A stretch of DNA of 64,000 nt from an uncultured Lentisphaeria bacterium (lineage in GTDB: Bacteria > Verrucomicrobiota > Lentisphaeria > Victivallales > UBA1829), in contig CAJKAR010000011.1 of the NCBI GenBank assembly GCA_905197955.1, positions 1 to 64,000 of the forward strand, written 5' to 3'. The first letter of the stretch is position 1; each line of letters starts with the position of its first letter. The position numbers and the translations under genes are program-made. The notes under the pieces are model-generated. The model worked only from the letters and a program-made list of their open reading frames with translations. It was not told the origin of the DNA and ran no database searches. Below, one piece after another: positions 1-8,548 of this stretch.

Positions 1-361
1 CAATGGTACTGCTCAACAGTGTGCGGGAGTTCTTTTCAACGCAGGGTGTGCTTTTTTGTACATATTTCTGAAAAATCTCCTGCTCCTTCCCTCTTCAATG
101 AAATCGACTCTCGTAGAGTGTACTTGATGTAGAGCATCGGATATTAGTAAAAACGCCGGATAAATTCTTTGTAGATTTTTCAAAACAATATCTTGGAATG
201 ATGTTGAAAAGTTATTGAAGAAAGCTATTGTAATACATAATCGATAGTTCCTTGTTTTTAGCCACTACTAATATATAGAGCACCTCTTGATTTTAACAGA
301 CTGTTTCTTGATTTTTACCGGACAGTAGTGAAGGCCAACAAATTAAAATGTAGGATATGAT
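1..361. other. AT-rich stretch with no recognisable gene
   Basis: I see no convincing coding region, RNA gene or repeat here. The base composition is markedly more AT-rich than the rest of the window and continues into the next two entries, so this is probably the edge of a decayed accessory patch. Confidence 0.5.
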
Positions 362-745
362 ATGGAAGATTTTATTAAAATAGAATCAACGAGAGACTTG
401 GAGGCATTTCATAAACGTTATCTTTTCTATGATGGATTAGTCAAAAATATTCATTATAATATGGCAGATAAGTCCTTGTTTTTGACGATAGAATGCAGAG
501 ACAGTAAGGAACAATGGGTTCTTCTTACGATATTAATCAATGGTGTTATTGGCCTTCGTTTCCTTGAAAGACAGGGGAATCAGGAGATTATCTCTACTGG
601 ATTACGCATCATAAAAATTCAAAATACCGGATATTTATTAACTTTGGATGATGAATCTATAGAAGATCCTCAGACTTTGCAAAAGGAAGGATATTTTGTT
701 GTCGTCGGTAATACAATTTCTTATCAAGAAAACTATAATTATTGA
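362..745 (+). CDS. Orphan hypothetical protein, 127 aa
   Basis: I do not recognise this protein. It has no signal peptide or membrane segment and alternates hydrophobic and polar residues like a small beta-rich cytosolic domain. The start is an ATG about 20 bases after an A/G-rich stretch with no strong ribosome binding site. Codon use is AT-rich, unlike the GC-richer genes after 1.7 kb. It sits alone beside a broken IS481 transposase on the opposite strand, whose readable frame runs into its 3' end. Small acidic orphans in such places are often immunity proteins or leftover accessory genes, but nothing in the sequence shows this. It could be a real transferred gene or a decaying one. Confidence 0.55.
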   Translation: MEDFIKIESTRDLEAFHKRYLFYDGLVKNIHYNMADKSLFLTIECRDSKEQWVLLTILINGVIGLRFLERQGNQEIISTGLRIIKIQNTGYLLTLDDESIEDPQTLQKEGYFVVVGNTISYQENYNY

Positions 746-856
746 GCTTAAGCAATCCATTTTTACAGTAATACTGCGGTTGTTCCGGAAAACACGGTCG
801 GTTTGTACTTCTCGTGATAGAGCAGGATATGAATATCCGAGACATAGCAGTAGAAG

Positions 857-1190
857 TTACGACATCATTTGACGATCCATTATATTTCCTTTTAGTATTG
901 TATTCCCGCAGCCATTTATTCGGATCATTCTGCTGCATCTCAATGGATTCGTAGATCTTTTTCCGAAAAGCCATTTGAGAGAATGCCGACAGAATTGTTT
1001 TATGAAATCTTTTGCAGATTCCATTCGTTTGAGGTGATTTTGTTGTTGTTTTTGTATGATTAATCTTCTCCAGGTCAAGATAAAGTTCATATTCATTATG
1101 TTCCCGGTTGCTACAATATTCCGATCCACGATCTCTTAAAACATGCAAGACTGGAATCTTTTTGCTATCAAAGAAGAGAATAACCGCCCC
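857..1190 (-). pseudogene. IS481-family transposase remnant (integrase core fragment)
   Basis: On the minus strand the translation gives an integrase core segment with VLRDRGSEYC, then KTTTKSPQTNGICKRFHKT, AFRKKIYES and WLREYNTKR. These are the familiar IS481 landmarks around the second catalytic Asp and the catalytic Glu. The usual NGICERFHKT reads NGICKRFHKT here, so the DDE glutamate is replaced by lysine. A stop lies in frame at about 1215. The N-terminal helix-turn-helix half is absent, and the sequence loses the family pattern after the YNTKR motif. It is therefore a truncated, catalytically dead fragment. Open reading continues to 657, but the family match does not. Confidence 0.8.
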
Positions 1191-1436
1191 TTCCGTCGGA
1201 AAAATTCTGCTATCCTAAAATAGGATTGTCCAGAGCAATTTTTACGACTTGGAATTCGATCTCCGGATTCACTCGATTTTTAGGATTCGGTCTATTCAAG
1301 TCAGACCTCCTGATGTAAAGAATTTTCGGAGAATCGTTCTCCAATCTTCAGAATTTTGCCGGAATCAGAGAATTGCAGGAGAGAAAAGGCATCAGAAATA
1401 AATGTTGCAAAACTCTGCGTACAAACGGGATTTGCG

Positions 1437-1475
1437 TAAAAAGAAAAAGCTCCAAATCAGAGGACTGACTGGAGC
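1437..1475 (-). terminator. Terminator of tRNA-His
   Basis: Minus-strand stem with arms GCTCCA (1470-1475) and TGGAGC (1449-1454), followed by a T-rich run (complement of 1437-1448). It lies 12 bases after the encoded CCA end of the tRNA, the expected position for an intrinsic terminator. Confidence 0.6.
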
Positions 1476-1487
1476 AGAAATTCAAAA

Positions 1488-1565
1488 TGGGGTGGTAAAC
1501 GGGACTTGAACCCGCGACCTCCTGGGCCACAACCAGGCGCTCTAACCAACTGAGCTACAACCACC
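1488..1565 (-). tRNA. tRNA-His (anticodon GTG)
   Basis: The minus strand folds as a full cloverleaf. The D arm is GCTC/GAGC, the anticodon stem CCTGG/CCAGG has loop TTGTGGC (anticodon GTG), and the T arm is GCGGG/CCCGT with loop TTCAAGT. The gene begins GGTGG, which supplies the extra G at position -1 paired to C73 that is diagnostic for tRNA-His. CCA is encoded (1488-1490). One oddity is a U-U opposition at the sixth acceptor pair with a G-U pair next to it. Confidence 0.95.
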
Positions 1566-1597
1566 ATTAATTGCCAGAATCTTTTCGGCAGTCCAGT

Positions 1598-1625
1598 ACT
1601 ATATCACGTCCAAAGAAAGATTCAA
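1598..1625 (-). promoter_or_regulatory. Sigma-70 promoter for tRNA-His
   Basis: Minus strand: TTGAAT (1620-1625), 16-base spacer, TATAGT (1598-1603). The -10 box ends 32 bases before the mature tRNA 5' end, which fits a short leader removed by RNase P. Confidence 0.6.
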
Positions 1626-1736
1626 GCGAAATCTCTTTTTTTTATCGTCTTTTTTCTTGGAAATAAAAGAATTCATCTCCTGAATCGTCTGCCTCTTTTC
1701 TACGGCGAATCAACTGAGTTCGTTCAGGATTCGGTT

Positions 1737-2558
1737 TCAGATAACTCCTCCGTTTTTCGGGGCCGCTTTTGTTTTCGCTTCCTCCCAGAGAGCATCCATT
1801 TCCGCAAGAGTGCTCTCTTCCAAGCTCCTGCCACGTTCTGCAAGACACTTTTCTATATAACGGAAACGTGTTGCAAATTTCCGATTCGCAGCCGCCAGAA
1901 GCTCTTCCGCACTGGAACGCTTGCGGAAACGTGAAAGATTCGTGGTCGCGAACAGAAGATCTCCAATTTCTTCATCAATGTGTATCTGATCTCCCGAATC
2001 CATCGCGGCTTTCACTTCATTCAGTTCTTCTTGAATCTTGTCGACAATCTGGCGTTCATTGCTCCAGTCGAACCCATATTTTGCAACCTTCTTCTGGAGT
2101 TTTTCCGCCTGAAGAAGTGCCGGACAATGATAGGCAATTCCGTCCAGTACCGATTTCCGATCCGATTTTTCCAGTTTTTTCACTCGATCCCACAGTTCGA
2201 GCACTTCCGTCGAATTTCGAACAGATTCATCGCCGAACACATGCGGATGACGGCGGATCATCTTTTCGCAGATTCCATCCACAACATCGGCAAACGTGAA
2301 ACTCCCCCGTTCCTCCGCCATTACTGAGTGAAGCACCACATTCATCAGAATATCACCCAGTTCTTCGCACATTTCATGTTCATTTTCCGCATCAATGGCG
2401 TCCATCAGTTCGGCGCACTCTTCCATCAGACACTTTTTCAGGGATTTATGCGTCTGCTCCCTGTCCCACGGACATCCTTCCGGGGAACGAAGTTTTTTCA
2501 TGATCCCGACCAGTTTTTCCATCTTCTCTTCGTTTTCAGGACACATTTTCAGCCTCAT
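1737..2558 (-). CDS. mazG: MazG nucleoside triphosphate pyrophosphohydrolase
   Basis: MazG hydrolyses NTPs and dNTPs to the monophosphate and pyrophosphate and is regarded as a house-cleaning and stress-tuning enzyme. The 273-residue protein has the usual two tandem MazG domains. The first carries CPWD (about 29-32), EECAEL (46-51) and EELGD (65-69), which supply the metal-binding acidic residues, and then RRHPHVFGD (102-110). The second has EELNEV and EEIGDLLF near residues 167-193. The annotated ATG immediately follows the stop codon of the ABC-F gene; a second ATG 12 bases on (2546) has a GAGG six bases before it and may be the real start. It is the distal gene of a two-gene unit with the ABC-F ATPase. 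Confidence 0.93.
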   Translation of the reverse strand: MRLKMCPENEEKMEKLVGIMKKLRSPEGCPWDREQTHKSLKKCLMEECAELMDAIDAENEHEMCEELGDILMNVVLHSVMAEERGSFTFADVVDGICEKMIRRHPHVFGDESVRNSTEVLELWDRVKKLEKSDRKSVLDGIAYHCPALLQAEKLQKKVAKYGFDWSNERQIVDKIQEELNEVKAAMDSGDQIHIDEEIGDLLFATTNLSRFRKRSSAEELLAAANRKFATRFRYIEKCLAERGRSLEESTLAEMDALWEEAKTKAAPKNGGVI

Positions 2559-4448
2559 TTATTGAAACGATTCTTTTTTGCTTTCCAACTCTTCCCACCG
2601 GGCGTAAGCAGTCTCAAGCGAACTTTTCCGTTCTTCCAGTTCCTGCTGTAATTCGGCAGATTGTTTCCCATGACGGGCAAAGAAATCGGGATCAGAAAAC
2701 ATCGCTTCAATTTCTGCGATCCGTTCTTCGATCTTTGCGATTTCCTGTTCCAGAGCTTCCAGTTCCCGCTCCTCTTTGTAGCTCAATTTTTTGGGAACAT
2801 TGCGCTTAGCAGGTGGCGGAGGAGAGGCTTTGGTCTCTTGCCGGCGTTTGTTCTCCAGTTCCGCCGCCAGACGCTCTTTTTTCTTCATTTGGTAGTAATC
2901 GAAATCTCCAACAGTATTGAACAGAGTGCCGTTGCCTTCGAATGCGATAATATGACTGCAGATCCGATTCAGAAAATAGCGGTCGTGACTCACCGCAATC
3001 AGACAGCCGTTGTAATCGGCCAGCGCTTCTTCCAGAATCCGCAGCGAAACCAGATCCAGATCATTGGTCGGTTCGTCCAGAATCAGGAAATTGCCTCCTC
3101 CGCGCAGAATCTTTGCCAGCATTAACCGGGCCTTTTCTCCACCCGAAAGATGTTTGATCTGCGTATTGATCCGCTCATCTTCAAACAGAAAACGTTTCAG
3201 ATATCCCCAGATGGAGATGCGCTCTTCGCCGAGATTGATAAACTGGTGCCCCTCGCCGATTTCCTCGCAGACCGTGTGTTCCGGATTCAGCGCAATGCGC
3301 GACTGATCCACATAGTTGAATTCCACCGTGGGTGCGACAAACACTTCCCCGGAATCCGGTTGCAGCTGCTGCGTGATCAGTTTCAGCAGAGTCGTTTTGC
3401 CGCACCCGTTCGCTCCGACAATGCCGATCTTCTGATTCGCCGTAAATTCAAACGAAAAATCCCGGATCAGGCATCGCTCCCCCCGGGAGAACGTGATGTT
3501 TTTCAGATCCACCACTTTGTTCCCCAGATGCGATGCCCGGGGAATAATCAGTTCCATTTGTCCAGTTCGGACAGGGGCATTCTGCGACGCAATCTCATCA
3601 TACCGTTTCAACCGTCCGAGGTTCCGGCGCAGACGCGCTTTCGGAGAACGGCGCACCCATTCAATCTCTCTGCGCAGAAAACTCCTGCGCCTGCTTTCCG
3701 CCAGATCCTCCGCATATTCCCGCTGTTCCTTTGCAATCAGGAAATCCGCATAGGAGCCTTCACAGGAAAAGAATTTCCCGTTGTCAAGTTCGATGATACG
3801 CGACGCGATCCGGTCCAGAAAATACCGGTCATGGGTGACGAAAAGGCACGCGCCGCGATAGTCCGCAAGAAAATCCTCGATTCCGGCAATGGTATCGACA
3901 TCAAGATGATTGGTCGGCTCATCAAGCAGCAGCAGATCCGGCTCTGCAATGATCGTCCGCGCAAGAATCACGCGTCGGAGTTCTCCGCCGGAAAGCCCGG
4001 TACACTCCCGTTCCGGATGCGAAATCGAAAGTTTGTCCAGAATGGTCTCCAGTTTATTGTCGAGGTTCCATGCGTTGTGACAGGTGAACAGATGTTCCAG
4101 TTTTTCATGTTCCGGCGATTCCGGGGGGAGCGTTTCATAACGTTGATGGAGGTTTTTAAACCAGGCAAGTCCTTCCCCGACGACCTCTTTGACGGAACGT
4201 CCGGGATGCGGCTCAAAATTCTGCGGCATGTGCGCAATGCGGATGTTCCGGGCAACGCTGATGTCGCCTTCGGAAGGGGTTTCTTCGCCGGCAACGATTT
4301 TCATAAGAGTCGATTTGCCGCAGCCGTTGCGACCGACAAGCGCAACCCGTTCGCCGTCGGAAATGGACATCGACGCCTTGTCGAACAGAACCTGACGTCC
4401 GATCTGAAGACTCATATTTTCCACTGCCCAGAGTACTCTTTCCGCCAT
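2559..4448 (-). CDS. ABC-F family ATPase (Uup-like)
   Basis: This is a soluble twin-ATPase protein of the ABC-F group, whose members bind the ribosome or, for Uup, branched DNA; there is no membrane segment. Two complete nucleotide-binding domains are visible: GRNGCGKST with LSGGELRR and LLLLDEPTNHLD, then GANGCGKTT with LSGGEKAR and LILDEPTNDLD. Between them is the charged ABC-F linker with RRSPKARLRRN. The C-terminus is a lysine/glutamate-rich coiled coil, as in Uup. I chose the ATG at 4448 because it begins MAERVLWAVENMSL in register with the first domain and has AAGGA before it; longer in-frame extensions upstream look non-coding. The length of 629 aa matches Uup (about 635). mazG follows directly. 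Confidence 0.9.
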   Translation of the reverse strand: MAERVLWAVENMSLQIGRQVLFDKASMSISDGERVALVGRNGCGKSTLMKIVAGEETPSEGDISVARNIRIAHMPQNFEPHPGRSVKEVVGEGLAWFKNLHQRYETLPPESPEHEKLEHLFTCHNAWNLDNKLETILDKLSISHPERECTGLSGGELRRVILARTIIAEPDLLLLDEPTNHLDVDTIAGIEDFLADYRGACLFVTHDRYFLDRIASRIIELDNGKFFSCEGSYADFLIAKEQREYAEDLAESRRRSFLRREIEWVRRSPKARLRRNLGRLKRYDEIASQNAPVRTGQMELIIPRASHLGNKVVDLKNITFSRGERCLIRDFSFEFTANQKIGIVGANGCGKTTLLKLITQQLQPDSGEVFVAPTVEFNYVDQSRIALNPEHTVCEEIGEGHQFINLGEERISIWGYLKRFLFEDERINTQIKHLSGGEKARLMLAKILRGGGNFLILDEPTNDLDLVSLRILEEALADYNGCLIAVSHDRYFLNRICSHIIAFEGNGTLFNTVGDFDYYQMKKKERLAAELENKRRQETKASPPPPAKRNVPKKLSYKEERELEALEQEIAKIEERIAEIEAMFSDPDFFARHGKQSAELQQELEERKSSLETAYARWEELESKKESFQ

Positions 4449-4662
4449 CGGGAATCCGTCCTTTCTTCGTTTTCTGAATTCTTGTAATATACTTGTCCGC
4501 TCAGGATTTTTCCAATCTGAAACCGGAAAACCGCAAAGTACTCCGTCCCTGCATTCGTGATCTTTTCGATTTCTCCGTTTCCCGTGGAACAAAGCGGAAA
4601 AAACAGATGTCATTCAAAAAGACCGGTTTTGTCAGAATTCTGTCATCCGGATTGGGAAATGC
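4449..4662. other. Gap between divergent genes, nothing recognised
   Basis: This is the upstream part of the 456-base interval between the ABC-F gene and the Gld-type operon. It should hold the promoter of the ABC-F/mazG unit, but I could not pick out a convincing one. Confidence 0.4.
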
Positions 4663-4690
4663 TTGAAAAAACGGGGTGCGATGCTATATA
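4663..4690 (+). promoter_or_regulatory. Candidate sigma-70 promoter of the Gld-type ABC operon
   Basis: TTGAAA (4663-4668), 16-base spacer, TATATA (4685-4690). It lies about 215 bases before the first gene of the operon, which would give a long leader; I see no known riboswitch in that leader. Confidence 0.45.
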
Positions 4691-4904
4691 AGAAAATTCC
4701 GCTGCATTTCCGCTGCCGGAACAGATTATGACACAGTCGCGGATGCCGGATGGGGCGAATGAAAAATCCGCTCTGCCGGAACTTGTGTTGAATGAAGTGG
4801 GGATCTGTTTCTTTTTTCTGCCGCTCCGCCGAGCAGGAGAAAGGACGCTTTTTATATGGTTGTGTTTACTTTGAATTCAACATAGTCAAAGGAGAAAAAC
4901 AGGC

Positions 4905-5870
4905 ATGATAGAAGCTGTCAATGTCAAAAAGTATTTCGGCGATAAGCCTGCGGTCGCCGGGATCAGTTTCTCGGTCAGGAAAGGCGAAGTGCTCGGCTTT
5001 CTCGGACCGAACGGCGCAGGAAAATCCACCACCATGCGGATGATTACCGGATTCCTGCCGCTTTCCGAAGGATCCGTCAAAATTGACGGATGCGACATTG
5101 AGGAGAATCCGGTTGCAGCCAAGCGGCTGTTCGGATATCTTCCGGAGAATGCGCCGTCGTATCAGGATATGACGGTGGCGGGGTTTCTGAAGTTTTCCGC
5201 GTCGATCCGGGGACTCCGTGGAGAGGCTCGGGAGGCGGCGATTGCCAGAGCGGTTCAGCTTTGCCATCTGGAAAAGGTTCTGAACCAGACCGTGGATACG
5301 TTGTCGAAGGGCTATCATCATCGAGTCTGTTTTGCGCAGGCGATCCTTCACGATCCCCCGATCCTGATTCTGGACGAACCGACCGACGGACTCGATCCGA
5401 ATCAGAAACATGAAATGCGCGAACTGATCCGGGAAATGGGCAAGAGCAAGGCGATCATTGTTTCCACTCACATTCTGGAGGAGGTGGAGGCGATCTGCAC
5501 CCGGGTCATCATTATCGACCGGGGAGAATTGGTCTTCAACGGGACTCCACGCGAACTGCGCGCGAGAGCTCCGCAGAGCAGAGTGCTCGTGACGCTTCTG
5601 GGGGTGGATGGCGATGGAGCGCGTGCCGCTCTGGAGAAACTTCCGTCCGTCCGGCGGGTGGAAATCCTCGGTAGGGAAGAGGAACGTGTTTCTCTTGCGG
5701 TGCATCCCTCGGATGACAAGCAGAAAAACTTGGCTCTTGAAATCAAAAAAGCGCTGGATGAGCACAGCTGGCAGTTCAGCGAACTCCATACGGATTCCGG
5801 CAGACTCGACGAGGTGTTCCGGAGCCTGACCACTTCCGACAGCACCGGCAGAAAGGAGGGTGCGGCATGA
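4905..5870 (+). CDS. ABC transporter ATP-binding protein, GldA-like
   Basis: This is the ATPase subunit of an ABC-2 type exporter. Visible are Walker A GPNGAGKST (about 34-42), signature LSKGYHHRV in place of LSGGQ (typical of GldA/ABC-2 ATPases), Walker B ILILDEPTDGLDP and the switch histidine in STHILEEVEA. A C-terminal regulatory extension of about 100 residues follows, as in GldA and NatA relatives. AAAGGAG precedes the ATG. The stop overlaps the permease start (ATGA), so the two are translationally coupled. In Bacteroidota, GldA/F/G are needed for gliding; in other phyla the same set has no defined substrate. The role here is export or envelope remodelling by inference only. Confidence 0.88.
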   Translation: MIEAVNVKKYFGDKPAVAGISFSVRKGEVLGFLGPNGAGKSTTMRMITGFLPLSEGSVKIDGCDIEENPVAAKRLFGYLPENAPSYQDMTVAGFLKFSASIRGLRGEAREAAIARAVQLCHLEKVLNQTVDTLSKGYHHRVCFAQAILHDPPILILDEPTDGLDPNQKHEMRELIREMGKSKAIIVSTHILEEVEAICTRVIIIDRGELVFNGTPRELRARAPQSRVLVTLLGVDGDGARAALEKLPSVRRVEILGREEERVSLAVHPSDDKQKNLALEIKKALDEHSWQFSELHTDSGRLDEVFRSLTTSDSTGRKEGAA

Positions 5871-6601
5871 GTTCCATTCTGACGATAATCCGCCGGGAAC
5901 TGGGCAGCACGTTCACATCGCCTGTCGCGTATGTTTTTCTGGTGATGTTTCTGGTTCTGACCGGATTTTTCACATTCATGATCGGAGGATTTTTCGTGCG
6001 GAACGAAGCCGATCTGAACAGTTTCTTTTTCTGGTTTCCGTGGCTGTTTCTTTTTCTGGTTCCCGCGGTCGGGATGCGGCAGTGGGCGGAGGAGCGGCGC
6101 CAGGGGACGCTGGAGCTGTTGTTCACAATGCCGGTTTCGGTGCCGGAGGCGGTGCTGGGAAAATTCCTGGCGGGGTGGATTTTTCTGGGAATTGCGCTGA
6201 TTCTGACCTGTCCGATCGTGTTTACGGTCTGTTATCTGGGGGATCCCGATCCGGGGCCGATGGTAACGGGATATACGGGCAGTTTTCTGCTTGCAGGGGC
6301 GTATCTTGCGGTCAGCGGAATGACCTCGGCGTTTACACGGAACCAGATTGTGAGTTTCATTACGTCAACGGTGCTCTGTCTTCTTCTGGTTCTGGCTGGT
6401 TTTCCGCCTGTGACCGGACTGCTGTTGAAGTGGGGTGCTCCTTCCGGAGTGCTGGATTTTGCGGCAGGACTCAGCGTGTTCTATCATTTTGACGGTATGC
6501 AGCGGGGTGTGTTTGATCTGCGGGACATTGTTTATTTTCTGTCGTTAATGGTGCTGGCGCTGGTGATTACCGGAGTCGCCCTGAAAAACCGCCGCGGCTG
6601 A
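5867..6601 (+). CDS. ABC-2 type permease, GldF-like
   Basis: This integral membrane protein of 244 residues has about six hydrophobic helices. The pattern begins with SSILTIIRRELGSTFTSPVA, the cytoplasmic lead-in common to ABC-2 permeases, and contains VGMRQWAEERRQGTLELL, the conserved amphipathic EeRrqGTlelL motif after the second helix. The start ATG overlaps the ATPase stop and has GGAGGG before it. It should form the membrane dimer driven by the preceding ATPase. The next gene, the GldG-like partner, begins 24 bases after its stop. Confidence 0.87.
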   Translation: MSSILTIIRRELGSTFTSPVAYVFLVMFLVLTGFFTFMIGGFFVRNEADLNSFFFWFPWLFLFLVPAVGMRQWAEERRQGTLELLFTMPVSVPEAVLGKFLAGWIFLGIALILTCPIVFTVCYLGDPDPGPMVTGYTGSFLLAGAYLAVSGMTSAFTRNQIVSFITSTVLCLLLVLAGFPPVTGLLLKWGAPSGVLDFAAGLSVFYHFDGMQRGVFDLRDIVYFLSLMVLALVITGVALKNRRG

Positions 6602-6625
6602 CCGCGTATGAGGAGAAAGATTCCT

Positions 6626-8548
6626 ATGAATGCTAACTGGAAAATGAAAAAAAGAGCCGCCTGGATCAGCTCGGTTGCGGGCATTGTGATCGTTGCGGCC
6701 ATTCTGATGATTCTGAACGCGATCCTGAAGCCGGTCAATCTGCGCTGGGACTGCACGGAAGAGAAACGCTATACTCTCTCGCAGGGCAGTGAGAATATTC
6801 TGACCCATCTGAACAAAGTGGTCAGTCTCCGCTTCTACTACTCGCGCGATGCGGCGGATATGCCGGTTTATCTGAAAAACTATGCCACGCGGGTGGAGGA
6901 TCTTCTCGGCGAATTCAAGAGAGCCGGCGGCGACAAGATCGAACTGCGCAATCTGAATCCGAAGCCCGATTCCGACGAGGAGGATTCCGCGGTGCTCGAC
7001 GGCATTTCGGGACGTCCTGCCGACATGTTCGGAACGGGGGATCCGATCTATTTCGGTGTCGCGGTCAGCTGTGGCGGAAAGACGGCGGTTCTGCCGTTCC
7101 TCTCGCCCGAAAGCGAAGCGCAGCTTGAATATGATCTTGCACGGGCGATCACGGAAGTCACCGCGGAGAAAAAGGTGCGTCTTGGCATCCTGAGTTCGCT
7201 TCCGGTCATGGGCGGCTTCAGCGGTCCGCAGGTGATGATGAATTCCACGCAGACTCCGCCGTGGTGGATCGTTACGGAGCTCAAACGTAATTACGATGTG
7301 GTGGAAATCCCGGCGGCGGCCGGAGAGATCGCTTCGGATATCGACGTGATTCTGGCGATTCATCCTCAGAATCTCAGCGACGGAATGCTGTTTGCGCTGG
7401 ATCAGTTTATTCTGCGGGGCGGCAAACTGCTTGCGTTTCTGGATCCGTTTGCGGTTTCGGGAATGCGTCAGCAGCCCTATCCGCAGCCGGGCGGATTTTC
7501 GTTCGGAAAACTGCTGAAAACCTGGGGAATCGAGTTCAGCGATGGAAAAATTGTGGCGGACCGCAAACTTGCCACCCGTCTGCGCGGGTCCTACGGCAAT
7601 GTCGAGTCGATGCCGACCGTGCTTACGCTCGGCAAAGCGGATATGGATACGGCTGTGCCCGCACTGGCTTCGCTGAATTCCCTGCTGCTGTTCTGCCCCG
7701 GCGAGTTCTCCGGAACTCCCGTGGAAGGTCTGAAACAGACGGTTCTTCTGCACTCTTCCGATGATGCCGGTCTGATTGCCTCTTTTGAAGCGCAGGGGTC
7801 CGGCGAGCAGATTCTGAAAAATTTGAAACCGGAACATCGCGAGTTCGCGCTGGCGCTCCAGCTTTCCGGCACGTTCCCGACCGCTTTCCCGGATGGCAAA
7901 CCTTCTGCGGCGGCTCCTGCGGAAGAGAACAAGGAGAAAAAGGCCGATGCTTCTGCTGCGAAAAAAGCCGATGCCTCTCTGAAAAAGTCATCGAGACCGG
8001 GTGTGGTTGTGCTGGTCGGCGATGCGGATATGCTTTTCGATTCCTTCTGCGTCCGCCAGGGGAATTTCCTCGGGCAGATGATTGCCCAGCCGATTAATGA
8101 CAACCTCAACTTTGCGCTGAACATGGTCGATCAGCTCAGCGGGGATGAGAATCTGTTTGAGATTCGTGCGCGCGGCACTTCGTCGCGTCCGTTCACCGTG
8201 GTGCGGGATCTCCAGGCAAAGGCCGAGAAGGAGTTTCAGGGCAAGATCGTTCAGCTGGAGGACGAGCTGCGCAGTGTGCAGACGCAGATCAACGATCTTC
8301 AGCGGCAGCGCAAACCCGGCGAGAAGGAGCTGCTCTCCTCGGAACAGCGCCGCGTGCTGAGTGATTTCCGCAAAAAAGAAGTGGAAGCGCGGAAGGAGCT
8401 CAAACAGGTTCGCCGTCAGCTCCGGCAGGAGATCGATTCGCTGGAAAACACCCTGATTTTCGTGAATATTGCGCTGGTGCCGATTCTGGTTGTCATAGCT
8501 GGAATCACGGTTGCAGCGGTCAAACGCAGAAGGAGCTCTCATCGATGA
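6626..8548 (+). CDS. GldG-like ABC transporter auxiliary protein
   Basis: The protein of about 640 residues has one N-terminal membrane helix (AAWISSVAGIVIVAAILMIL), a long extracytoplasmic region resembling the GldG/IFT52-type domain of ABC auxiliary proteins, a lysine/alanine-rich low-complexity insert near residues 445-465, a predicted coiled coil around 545-610 and a second membrane helix at the extreme C-terminus. I prefer the ATG at 6626 because AGGAG precedes it; a second ATG lies 18 bases upstream. It overlaps the next gene by ATGA. The family is known as gliding motility-associated ABC protein GldG, but it is widespread in non-gliding bacteria. Confidence 0.82.
   Translation: MNANWKMKKRAAWISSVAGIVIVAAILMILNAILKPVNLRWDCTEEKRYTLSQGSENILTHLNKVVSLRFYYSRDAADMPVYLKNYATRVEDLLGEFKRAGGDKIELRNLNPKPDSDEEDSAVLDGISGRPADMFGTGDPIYFGVAVSCGGKTAVLPFLSPESEAQLEYDLARAITEVTAEKKVRLGILSSLPVMGGFSGPQVMMNSTQTPPWWIVTELKRNYDVVEIPAAAGEIASDIDVILAIHPQNLSDGMLFALDQFILRGGKLLAFLDPFAVSGMRQQPYPQPGGFSFGKLLKTWGIEFSDGKIVADRKLATRLRGSYGNVESMPTVLTLGKADMDTAVPALASLNSLLLFCPGEFSGTPVEGLKQTVLLHSSDDAGLIASFEAQGSGEQILKNLKPEHREFALALQLSGTFPTAFPDGKPSAAAPAEENKEKKADASAAKKADASLKKSSRPGVVVLVGDADMLFDSFCVRQGNFLGQMIAQPINDNLNFALNMVDQLSGDENLFEIRARGTSSRPFTVVRDLQAKAEKEFQGKIVQLEDELRSVQTQINDLQRQRKPGEKELLSSEQRRVLSDFRKKEVEARKELKQVRRQLRQEIDSLENTLIFVNIALVPILVVIAGITVAAVKRRRSSHR

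Noticed and set aside
4728..4874. 48-codon reading frame in the leader of the Gld-type operon
   Set aside because: No ribosome binding site and no leader-peptide features; chance frame in a 200-base leader.
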